Source of the DNA: Cavenderia fasciculata | Taxonomy: Eukaryota > Evosea > Eumycetozoa > Acytosteliales > Cavenderiaceae | Direction: 5' to 3' | DNA length: 64,000 bases | Assembly: GCF_000203815.1 (NCBI RefSeq) | Contig: NW_004457695.1 | Span: forward strand, 1,178,001 to 1,242,000 | Part shown: positions 35,479 through 45,620 of the stretch, piece by piece | Numbering within the stretch: the stretch's first letter is position 1 | Layout of the letters: each line of letters begins with the position of its first letter | Program-made: the position numbers and the translations under genes | Notes under the pieces: model-generated | The model's input: only the letters and a program-made list of their open reading frames with translations | Database searches by the model: none | What the model was told of the DNA's origin: nothing

Positions 35479-35623
35479 ATAAACCTTTGAGTAGTTAACT
35501 TTTTTTTCCCGAAAAACTCTTTCTTTTTTGAAGTATTACTTTTTATTTGATTTATTATTATTTACATATGGAAAAGGATTTGTTGTTGTTATTTATGTAC
35601 AAAAATATTAATTATTTAAATAT

Positions 35624-35874
35624 TTATGAATCTTGAGAAAATGGTACTTCTTCATCATCCATTTGTCCTTGGTCATCTTCATCTGGATCATTATAAAGGT
35701 CTTGAGCCAATGTTCTTGTTGCTGATTTTCTACTTGTTTGACTTTCATTCATTTGGTAAATCATTTGATTTTGTTGTGCTTGTTGTTGAAGGATAATTTG
35801 TTGTTGTTGTTGTTGATATAGATTTGGTTGTTGATGTTGATTTGGTGGTTGATATTGATTTTGTTGTTGTTGGA

Positions 35875-35929
<55 letters not shown>

Positions 35930-36136
35930 GTAATTGTCGCCAGATTGTTGTTGTTGCTGTGGAGTACCATTTTGTCTTTGGTCATATTGATCATAATTTC
36001 CAATATCATAAACACCATCATTTCCAAACTCTGATCTTTGTGAAGGTGTTCCTCTATGTGGACTTGATTGATAATTATTATTATTATTATTATTATAGGG
36101 TGGTGAAGATCTAAATTGTTGTTGAGAAGGTTGTCT

Positions 36137-36188
<52 letters not shown>

Positions 36189-37370
36189 GAAGGTTGTCTT
36201 TGTTGATAATTATTATTATTATTATTTGCAATAACCATTTGGTTTTGTGGAGAATATTGTTGTTGTTGCTGCTGTTGCTGTTGTTGATACATTTGTTGTT
36301 GTTGTTGTTGTTGATGCATTTGTTGTTGTTGATATTGTTGTTGAGGATAGGCAGTATGATCAACAGTAGTGTCGGCAGCAAAATAAATAGTAATAAAACA
36401 AGTATTACCAACACGTGATTGCAATGTCAAACTGTATTCCTCGCCAAGTGAGATTTGTGAAGGAGTGCTGTCATTTGGTAGTGCTGCAAGATAGGTTGAA
36501 ATAGTTTTCAAATCCTTTAGTTGGAAAACAGCTCGCAATGGTAAATCAAATTGATTATCATATTTATCCAATTCATTCAAATCAACTCCAATCTCTGTAT
36601 GTAATATCTTTTTCTTGTCTTGAATATCGGCTAAATTAAATAAAAAAGATGAAACAATTAGTATATAACAGATTAAACGATCATAATATATTAAATATTT
36701 ATATATATATTACATACAATCACTTGGAGTAGGAGTTTTAAAGAAAATTCTTTCTTTACCAAGACCAAGAATGACTTCAGTAGTATGAGCAGAGAAATGA
36801 GAAATCAGCTCAGATAGTAGTTTTGGTTTAATTGACATTCGAGCTTGTAGTTTTGATGGGTCGCTTTGAGGTGTTCTTATTTCAGTCTTTGATTCAAATG
36901 CAGTTCGGTACGACTTGCTTATATGATCGTTGAATCGTTGATGAAACTGCACCTTGCCTTCACCAATATTGACTTCGATAATAAATTGTAATACATTTTG
37001 AGCTTGAAAGAATGAATAGCATGATCTTGCTTTTATACCAATACACACTCTGTTTTGTGGCATCTGATAGATCCCAAAGAACTCTTTACTCAATTCCATT
37101 CTAAAATGTAAGTTTAATGATGATGGTGTCAATGCAAATATACACTAAAACATAAATAAATAAATATTAGTTCCATATTACTACTACTACTACTATCAAT
37201 ATATTCTAATCTATTCCTAATCATACCTTGTTTGGAGTAAACTCCATTTCAATTTCATCACCAAGTTTACCCATACATTGCATACTCTTTGCAAACAATT
37301 TAAAATGTTTAGAAGGTATTTCTAATACTATTGGTTCTTGATCTGATTGATTCGATGATGGATAACTCAT
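35624..37370 (-). CDS. rad9: Rad9, PCNA-like subunit of the 9-1-1 checkpoint clamp
   Basis: The exons are 37370-37227, 37144-36718 and 36630-35624, giving 525 aa with consistent phases. The first ~300 residues form a PCNA-like clamp half: LEIPSKHFKLFAKSMQCMGKLGDEIEMEF, then IKARSCYSFFQAQNVLQFII, LSELISHFSAHTTEVILGLG and PLRAVFQLKDLKTISTYLAAL. These match Rad9 rather than PCNA in spacing. The C-terminal tail is disordered, with large poly-Gln and poly-Asn tracts. It ends in an acidic DPDEDDQGQMDDEEVPFSQDS, consistent with kinase and TopBP1 contact sites of Rad9 tails. Rad9 acts with Rad1 and Hus1 in DNA-damage signalling at chromatin. Assignment rests on pattern similarity by eye. Confidence 0.8.
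35875..36345 (-). repeat. Poly-Asn and poly-Gln coding tracts in the Rad9 tail
   Basis: ATT/TTA repeats (about 35875-35931) encode a run of Asn and TTG repeats (about 36137-36187) a run of Gln. Further mixed Q/N blocks extend to about 36345. These are simple-sequence expansions typical of dictyostelids. Confidence 0.85.
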
Positions 37371-37565
37371 TCTTATCTATCTTAATATATATCAGTATAT
37401 CTATATCTATCTCTATGTTGTGTGTTTCTAATTGGATACTTTAATTTACTTTTTTCTAATTTTTTGAGCATCATATGCTAAAATTCAAAAATTCGAGGAA
37501 AACTACAGTTTTTTTCTGGCGCTTTTTTTTTTTTTGAAGTTGTAACTATGCGACTTTATTGTACT

Positions 37566-40106
37566 TTACAAAATTAAACATTTTAATTTATCATTTTCAT
37601 CATCAACAATTCTTTTCAATCTTTTATGTTGATATAGAAACTCGATGATATTGGATGGTCCTGAACATCTTGGGGTGCAACCTTCACTACGATTGAAATG
37701 TAGGAATGAAACAACTTCAAAGTGTTTGTTGGAACATGCCAAATCAATAGCCAACGGTGAGCAACCCTCTGTACGATTCAGATGTAAAAATGAGACAATA
37801 TCTAGTCTTCCAATGCTAGCTGATTGGTCCATTGCAACTCTACTACATCCTTCTTGACGATATTTATGTAAAAAGGTAACTATATCAAAATATCCTTGTG
37901 ATGCTGCCTATATAAATATACATGTATATGATACGAATGGATGGAAGAGTAAATATAAATGGATCTGGATTGGAGTTATATATGTATGTATATATATGTA
38001 TATTTTTGAATCAGTCTTACCGAATCCATTGCATTGTATGAACAACCTTCAGTTCGATTTTGATGAAGAAAATCAACTATTGATAAAAAACCACATTCTG
38101 CTGCCTTGTCCATCGTTGCTTTGGAACAACCATTGGAACAGAGTGAACAATTGGAATGAATATATTTAACTATATCCAAATGACCGCTGGTTACTGCTCT
38201 ATCAAATAATTCAGATGGATGACAATTACCACCATGATGTTGATGAAGTAGTTTGAGGATTTCTAAATGACCAAATTCCGCAGCCATTAGAATAGCATCT
38301 TTAAGAGCTGGTTGTTCACGACGAGTTTCTAAAATTAATTCTACTACTTTAAAATGACCATATCGAGTTGCCGATACCAATGAATCAGATGAACACCTCT
38401 CAGAGGTATTATCATAAATGAATTTAATGGCTTCAAAACTACCTTGAACAGCTGCCAAATCCAATGAATAGTTGGGTGATCCTGCTCCTACTCCTGCTCC
38501 TACCCCTTCTCCAGTTAGATTCATATTAACAAATAAGAATTCTAAAATATCTAATCTATTTCTATAAGTTGCAGTTGAGAGAGCTCCAATTGATTTAGTT
38601 TCAGGTCTGTTATAGTGTAGATACTCTACAACTTCAAGAAACCCGTTTAGAGATGCACCTTCCATTGCAGCATAGGTAGCACCTTCTAGACGATTTTGAT
38701 CCAGGTACTTTACAATGTCAATAAAGCCATTGCGAGCGGCATAGTTCATTGCAGCCACTGTACATCCTTGACTTGTATTTTGGTGAAGGAATTCAACTAT
38801 ACTGAGAAACCCATTTTCAGCTGCCTTGTCCATCGCTGCTTTACTACATCCTTCAGTTCGATGTTTATGTAAATACTCTACAATCTCTAAATACCCATTT
38901 TCAGATGCCTTGTCCATCGCTGCTTTACTACATCCTTCTGTTCTATTAGTGTCCAAGAATTGAACCATATCTAAATATCCATTCATTGCAGCCTTTAACA
39001 AAAAGATAAATAAATATATACATTGTTAGTTTCAAATGGGATCAATTATAAATATATTATATTATATTATATTTCAAATGAATTCATACAGTATCCATTG
39101 TATTACTAGAGAATGCTTTTAATTGGTTATTATGAATAAATTGAATGATACCCAAATGACCATGAATCGAAGCTTCACAACCTATATCAACAAATGCTTC
39201 TTTTGCCAATTGAAAATAAGAGGATGTGGTGGAGGTAGAAGTAGTGTCATCATTATCATTGTCATTATCAATAGACAATATAGTTTCATAACAATATTCG
39301 ATGATATTTAGATGACCGTGTCGAGCAGCCTTTCTTAATGCAGAGACTAGCCACCGACCGACTGGAATACCAGTTCTACCACTACCCAACGCTTGATTGT
39401 GTTGAATGAGTAATTTGAGAATATCCAAGTGACCATGATCGGCACATGCCTCATATGTTGACAATCCATAGCCTTCGGTACGATTGGCAATCAAAAAGTC
39501 GATGATATGTCGGTGTCCACTTGTTACGGCATTTGAAGCAGCCTTTACAGTACACCGCATCTTTGGATACCGACGATGTAGTAGTTTGAGTATATCAATA
39601 TTACCATGATCACATACTGCATCCAATACAACATCGTCTAGAGGTTGATAGTCGGGTGACCATTCGAGTAGATGCAGTAGTGTTTCAATGTCTGCGTTGG
39701 GATGACAGCAGTACATATTGATGGCGTGTGATCGTAGCAATACATCACCACCATTCTTTCTATTTGGTGGAAGATAATGTTTGATAAATCCCCATGGCAG
39801 TGCATATTGTTGAATCAAACAAGTCAATGGTAATGATCTTGCAATCAACTCTTTTCCTTTCAAATAACCATAGTATTTTCTATATACTCCAATACCAACG
39901 CTTTGTTTACTTGATGACGATGATGATGAAGATGATGGAGGTAGACTTGACATTTGTTTAAATACAGTATTTCTAATATGCAATGATTTAAAGATATGAT
40001 TAAAAGACGTAGTAGCATTATTATTATTATTATTATTATATAATACACGGTCGACCGTTGAAGAAGATGATGTTACAACATTTATATTATTATTGTTTGG
40101 AGACAT
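37566..40106 (-). CDS. Ankyrin-repeat protein with NRTEGC-type repeats
   Basis: The exons are 40106-39090, 38992-38021 and 37907-37566, all phase 0, giving 776 aa. The N terminus has Asn/Ser tracts, then FNHIFKSLHIRNTVFKQM, a motif that recurs in the second ankyrin gene nearby. About sixteen ankyrin-like repeats of ~33 residues follow, with consensus A-x2-G-(H/Y/F)-L-(D/E)-I-V-x-(F/Y)-L-H-x-N-R-T-E-G-C. The TEGCSKAAMDKA hairpin form is typical of large dictyostelid families. Both introns fall at the same repeat position, right after MDT or MDS and before AAxxG. Repeats likely mediate protein binding; partner and role are unknown. The C terminus is basic. Confidence 0.82.
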
Positions 40107-40389
40107 ATCTTCTTCTTCTTCTTTGTTGTATGTACTAGAAGAGTAAAAAGAAGTGCAATGAATAAGTTAAGTTGATTAGTTTTTTCACCAAACAAAACAA
40201 ACATGATGACTCTTTTAAAGTACCTCTTTCAATCAAATCATTCAAACCACTTTTGTTCTTTATACCATCTGATGGTGGATGGAGTGATTGTCATCATCTT
40301 CCACCCAATTATTATTTATTATAATTAATAATAGTTTTAATTTTTGAATTATTATTATCGCAATTATTTATTATTACTTGTTACTTTTG
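40107..40389. other. Short intergenic region upstream of ankyrin gene 1
   Basis: It is AT-rich, holding the promoter of the ankyrin gene and the 3' end of the BolA gene. No gene is seen. Confidence 0.5.
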
Positions 40390-40946
40390 TTACTTTTGTT
40401 CCATTTGTTCTTTTTCCTTTTCCTTTTTACTACCACCCATACAATTAGGAGATGGAGTGATTGTTTTGTTCTTTTCCCAAGATTCTGGAGTAGCAGTTTT
40501 AATACTTAGTGCGTGTACACCACCCTTTAATTCTTCTGATAATAGTTCATTCACCATTCTGTGTTGTTGAATCATTGATTTACCTTTGAATAATTCAGAG
40601 ACTACAATTACCTGTTACATGTGTGATCGATCGATCGATCGATCGATAATATAATATCAGTTGGTCTCATTCATTCAGATTGATTGTTGTTTGTTTGCCA
40701 GACTTGACTTACTTTAAAATGAGTTTCACTTCCTTTTGGAACACTGTGCATATAACTTTCATTGTTTACTTCAAGATGAATGGGATTGAATTCTGTATTC
40801 AATTTACCTTCGATAGTTGATTGTTTTGGTCCTTTGCTAGTCATATTGTTTGTCGTTGAGAAATATCTAAATGATGATGATGATGACAAAGAAGAAGAAG
40901 AAGAAGAAGAAGATGATGATGATCTTAATACCCTATAAAGAAACAT
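40390..40946 (-). CDS. BolA-family protein, probably mitochondrial
   Basis: The exons are 40946-40713 and 40611-40390, phase 0, giving 151 aa. The first ~35 residues ([10 protein letters not shown], poly-Ser, FRYFSTTNN) look like a mitochondrial targeting sequence. The BolA fold follows: [23 protein letters not shown], then across the intron [20 protein letters not shown] and [19 protein letters not shown]. The conserved histidine of the helix-turn-helix-like loop (GGVHALSI) is present. BolA proteins pair with monothiol glutaredoxins and help place iron-sulfur clusters. It is closest to BOLA1 by the [13 protein letters not shown] end. A charged [12 protein letters not shown] tail is added. 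Confidence 0.9.
40623..40646. repeat. GATC tetranucleotide repeat in the BolA intron
   Basis: Several tandem GATC units, which are self-complementary, lie close to the acceptor side of the BolA intron. Confidence 0.8.
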
Positions 40947-41855
40947 CTAATCTATCTATCTATCTATCTGTCTATCTATTCTATTGGTTAATAATATCAT
41001 TAAAAATAACATCTATCTACTTTTTCACAGTGATGGACACCTGACAAATTAAAAAAAAGTATTATTATGTTCTTGTTGATTGTTTAGTTGCTGTATTGTT
41101 GTAATTAATATTAATATTGGAATTGAAAAGGAAATGATAGAAAGAGTAATGGAGGAATAGAAGCTATCAATGATTTAGTTACCACAAATGGATGAATTGT
41201 CTAGAAGAAAATAGATGTGCACTTATCTTTACTTTCAATAGTATACTCAATCTGTTCATCACAAGTCCGAATGAAGAGGTAATGAGGCCCTTCTTGTTAA
41301 AGAGATAAAGAGATACAAACACAAATAATATTACCTATACATTCAATTCAGTAACACACAAATCACAACCGATATAGAGAAAGGCATTAAACGATGGATA
41401 GAGAATAATGGTAAGCATCTACTCATACCGTATTATATTGACACTTTACAATGGATATAGTGTATATATTTAAAATGAATATGTCAATGTATACTATGTA
41501 CCTTTGACGGTCGTGAAGCAAGTGGCAAGATCAGAAAGTCGATGTAACGTGTTGACCCACACAGGTTTCAGATCAGATGTTACGACTATACGTTTCATCG
41601 ACTTTCTGATCAGCCAAACAACGTTAATAATTAATCCATCACTTTGTTGTTCTATAGAGGTATTCCATCTCATGAAGAAATTAAACAAAGGTAAATATAA
41701 ACATTAAAAAAAAAGACATAATAAATAAAATAAAGACTTTTTGAAAAAAGGAAACAAATGAGAGTAGAGAGACTGAGTATTTTAATTTAAGATGACGTAG
41801 TATAATTATATATAAATATTATATTATATTATAGTTATTAGATAAAGCTATTAGA
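40947..41855. other. Intergenic region with an inverted repeat
   Basis: These 909 bp lie between divergent genes. A 16-bp inverted repeat, GATCAGAAAGTCGATG at 41529-41544 and its complement at 41596-41611, encloses a 51-bp loop. The rest is AT-rich, with CTAT repeats near 40950-40980. No gene is seen. Confidence 0.55.
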
Positions 41856-44216
41856 ATGAATATTGATGAATCATTTAAATCAATATTGACAAATAAATAT
41901 ATTAGAAAAAGAATCATTCAATATGTACAAACAATCAACAAGTTGTATAATCATGGAATATCAATACCCTACAATACAGTAGATACATTTGAATGGTTGG
42001 TAGACCAATACTTTAATAAGAAAGCAAGTGCATCGTTGTTGGTATACAAGATTCAAAAGAATATAGGGCATATTCGATTACCAACCTTTGTAGGCTTTCA
42101 AATGATGGTTAATCTTGACCTATGTCTATACAAACAGATATACCTACACTTTCAAGATAGACTGTTGGAATACCCTTATCTGATGGATTCAGCTGCCAAT
42201 AAAGGTCGATCAGATATAGTGGACTTTCTAATCGACAAACGTGCACCGTTTACAAGTCATGCTATCGAGAATGCATGTTGTAATGGGTATATTGGTATTG
42301 CTGATAAATTGTTAAATTGTGATTATATCAAACCAGAGTGGATGCCATCAACTCGTGGATACGATGGTGCTGCGCAGAACGGTCATTTGGATGTACTCAA
42401 ATACTTGGATCACTCGAGTCGTATTGTACAACCCATCGAGACAACCACTCAATGCATTGATCAAGCATGCAAGAACAATAGAGAAGATGTGGTACGATAC
42501 TTGATGGAGACTCGGACAGAGGGTTTCACAAGACATGCTATCATTCGAACGGTCGAGTGTGGCAATCTGCCATTGTACCATCATCTACGTCAGAATATGG
42601 CGTCACTGTCCCACAACCACTTTGACTCAAGTGAGATTCTCGGTGCTGTTATCATAGCAGCCGAGAATGGACACGTAGAGATGGTCAAACATATGTTTGG
42701 TACGATCGTTCAACAAAAGGATCTCGAGTACCCCATCGACACACACAAGCTTAGACAGGCGGTAGTACGTGCTAGTCCCGACCCACGAATACTACTCGAA
42801 TACATGATCAAGAATGGGGTATTGACCGAATACTCATTGGTAGAAGACGATGATCTTATTGCAGTTGCCTCCAAATACTGTGGATTGGGTATGGTCAAAT
42901 ACCTTGTCAATATCAATAGAAACCGTCGTATTCGTCAAAACATACTGATTCAAGTGTGTGACCAACAACCATGTGCACTCGACGTCATCGAATATTTGTT
43001 TCAAGAGTGTCAAGAGCCACGTCGTAATCCAGAGAATAGCTATCGCACCGTGATAATGAGTGTCATTCGATATGACAATATTGAATTGTTTCAATTGATG
43101 CAGAGGTATCCACCGATGCTTGACGTTGCCACCAATGTGACAGATGACTATACGATGCAGACAGCAATCAGTGGCAAATACCGTATTGTCGAGCTCTTGC
43201 TAGACCACTTTAAAAACGATGAAATCAGATTCAACGCGATTGTCAGCAAGATGGCATACTCACCCGTCACAGAGTTGGCCAAGAGGATGGTCACTGATCA
43301 TCGACTCAAACCAAGCTTGATAGCGTTGCGTACAGCTGTCATCAAAAATAATACTGAACTGCTTCAGTTTTACATTGACACGATGCAGAACAACCCCGAG
43401 TCCCATGAAAAGATCGACAACTATATAGTCTCAACACTGCTCTGTGATGCAGCTGAGAGAGATCGTGTGGCGGTGGTCAAGCTTTTACACGAAAAGTTTG
43501 GTATACGCCAATTGAAACCCGTCGCCTTGGACGGTATTGCGTATCGCGGACGTGTCGATCTCATGGACTTTTTGTTGAGTAACACCAAACAAGACGCTGT
43601 CAAGGTGACATCGTCCACCCTCTTGGAGGCGGTGAAGAGTAGCCGGTTGGATATGGTAAAATGTATTCTTAGACATCGCAAGGGGACAACGCCTAACCCA
43701 GACAGTCTCCAGGTGGCCATTGACAAAAACAATCTCCAAATGTTCCAGTTTCTCTGGACCAAGTTCTTCCAAAATGCAAAGGGTCGGTCGACAGTACCAA
43801 AGAACTATTTCGGAGGAGCTGCCTCTCAAGGCAACCTAGGTATTATCAGACAACTCCAACACCTTGTTCCCGACATTCAAGAATATGACAGCTTTTTAAT
43901 CACATCGTTGTTGGTGGCCAAAACCGATGTACCAATGCTCACCCTCTTCCAAAATAATATAAACTATACCGATGTCTTGAGACAATGTTGTAAACACGAG
44001 AACCTAACATTCCTCAAAACCTATCTCCTCGACAAACCAGAATTCAATCACAGAGCAATCCTACTCGAAGCCATCCAGACAAAAAACCTCGATATCGTTA
44101 AAACCATCGTTGCAGCAGTTCCACCTAGATCCATTCTTGCAGTTCATGAACAAAGATCAAAATGGGAAACTCCAACAATTGAAAAATACCTCTCATTACA
44201 TAAAAGTGCTAAATAA
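41856..44216 (+). CDS. Ankyrin-repeat protein, single exon
   Basis: This is a 786-aa intronless reading frame. The N terminus (FKSILTNKYIRKRIIQYV) matches the F-x-x-I-x(4)-IR-x(2) pattern of ankyrin gene 1, followed by a TFEWLVDQYF region. Ankyrin-like repeats of about 33 residues begin near residue 110 (MDSAANKGRSDIVDFLIDKR) and continue to the end (LLEAIQTKNLDIVKTIVAA). They are more divergent than in ankyrin gene 1, with few perfect consensus units. One unit retains ETRTEGFTRHAI. Codon use is richer in GC than in neighbours. It is probably a protein-interaction scaffold. No catalytic domain is seen. The gene shares a divergent intergenic region with the BolA gene. Confidence 0.82.
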   Translation: MNIDESFKSILTNKYIRKRIIQYVQTINKLYNHGISIPYNTVDTFEWLVDQYFNKKASASLLVYKIQKNIGHIRLPTFVGFQMMVNLDLCLYKQIYLHFQDRLLEYPYLMDSAANKGRSDIVDFLIDKRAPFTSHAIENACCNGYIGIADKLLNCDYIKPEWMPSTRGYDGAAQNGHLDVLKYLDHSSRIVQPIETTTQCIDQACKNNREDVVRYLMETRTEGFTRHAIIRTVECGNLPLYHHLRQNMASLSHNHFDSSEILGAVIIAAENGHVEMVKHMFGTIVQQKDLEYPIDTHKLRQAVVRASPDPRILLEYMIKNGVLTEYSLVEDDDLIAVASKYCGLGMVKYLVNINRNRRIRQNILIQVCDQQPCALDVIEYLFQECQEPRRNPENSYRTVIMSVIRYDNIELFQLMQRYPPMLDVATNVTDDYTMQTAISGKYRIVELLLDHFKNDEIRFNAIVSKMAYSPVTELAKRMVTDHRLKPSLIALRTAVIKNNTELLQFYIDTMQNNPESHEKIDNYIVSTLLCDAAERDRVAVVKLLHEKFGIRQLKPVALDGIAYRGRVDLMDFLLSNTKQDAVKVTSSTLLEAVKSSRLDMVKCILRHRKGTTPNPDSLQVAIDKNNLQMFQFLWTKFFQNAKGRSTVPKNYFGGAASQGNLGIIRQLQHLVPDIQEYDSFLITSLLVAKTDVPMLTLFQNNINYTDVLRQCCKHENLTFLKTYLLDKPEFNHRAILLEAIQTKNLDIVKTIVAAVPPRSILAVHEQRSKWETPTIEKYLSLHKSAK

Positions 44217-45620
44217 AGAAATACTATTATTTATTAATAAATATTGTGAGTGGAAATATATTTTATATTGAAGATAGAAGTTAACCATGACTTTTAAATA
44301 TCTTTAAGAACTCTCCCGTCAAAAAATATTGATTAAAAATAATAAATAGTATTTTTATTTTTATTTGTTGGTGTATCTAGTATTGCACAACTTTCGGGAT
44401 TACTGCAAAGATTGCCCATTTGTCCAGAGGTACATGTGGAGTCGCGGAACAAAAAAGAAAGATATCAACTTGCCCGAATTTAATGGGTAGATTTTTAACA
44501 TTATTGGGGATGCGACCTTTTTTAATCCATTATTATTTATTTATTTATTTATTTATTCCGAATCACCTCCATCGAACTTGAACTTGAGTTGTTGCTCTTG
44601 TGACAAAAATAGATAGAATAGAATAATATAAATAACTTTAAAAAGAGATAAAAAAAAAAAAAAGAGATAATTTTTTTTATTTTTGGAACCTGATCTACTT
44701 GGTATCTCAATCCAACAAATTACGAAACAACAACCTTTCTTCTTCTTTTTAACCACCACATCGGTCAAGAATAGATAGAAGATGAATGATGAATGATGGA
44801 TGGGCTATGAACTCTTTAACCCAGCCCGACAAATAAGCCAAGCATAGATACACATCACTCACATAAACAAACACAACCCATATTTGTTTTATAACATTGC
44901 AATGGATATATCTATGTGTGTGTATCTTTAATTAACCCAACATCTTTACGATGGGTTAGCAGGATCGATGATCATCTAGTAGTAAGTACCGATGGTGATG
45001 ACTACACAATCACAACCAAGATTGAAGGGTAGAAAAGCCATCATAAAGATCACCAGCCGTATCACATCACATCACATCAATCAAGTGATCTTTTAAAAAA
45101 ATATTTTTAAATTTGGTGGCACCTAACGAAGAAGCGAGTTACAACAAAAAAAACCAAAAGGTTTCGATCATCAACAGAAACCCTCCCTTACCACTCCATT
45201 CGCCTAATCACGTGATTAGCTGTTTCCTTGCTCTGTTGGCAAGCACCGATAGCCCCCTCATTGGCCATCATGCCCTGTGCAAAACTTAACTTTCTAAATT
45301 CCCCTCCATTTCGTATTTACGAATTTAATCTTCTATTCTTTGCTTGGTGACGTTCTCTCTCTCTCGACCTCCAAACAAACCCTGTTGCTACTGCTTGCTG
45401 ATTGTTCATTTCATCTTTATAATTATTTTTCCTTTCAAATAATACTAGTCTTCTCTTTTCTTTTTCCTTTTATCTATTTTATTTATTTAGATCGGGTCTA
45501 AACAAAACCCATCAACCCTTATTTATTTTGTACCACTACTACTATATATTACATTACACACTATTAGAGAGAGAAAGAAAGAAAGAAAGATTAAATAAAC
45601 ACACACACACACACAAAAAG
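44217..45620. other. Long intergenic region upstream of the first sib gene
   Basis: These 1.4 kb contain no convincing gene. They hold imperfect hairpins (AACCCAACATC with GATGGGTT, about 44935-44957), a CACAT repeat near 45062-45078 and the 16-bp perfect palindrome CTAATCACGTGATTAG (45204-45219). TATTTATTTAG-like AT-rich sequence and AC repeats (45600-45614) precede the sib start. Confidence 0.5.
45204..45219. promoter_or_regulatory. 16-bp palindrome with CACGTG core
   Basis: CTAATCACGTGATTAG is perfectly self-complementary, with a CACGTG E-box core, about 400 bp upstream of the first sib start codon. It has the shape of a homodimer binding site (bHLH or similar). Function is inferred. Confidence 0.4.

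Noticed and set aside
44553-44768. 71-codon minus-strand frame starting MTDVVVKKKKK
   Set aside because: The middle is translated homopolymer T/A sequence and no canonical intron removes it. A tiny real gene is not excluded, but support is too weak.
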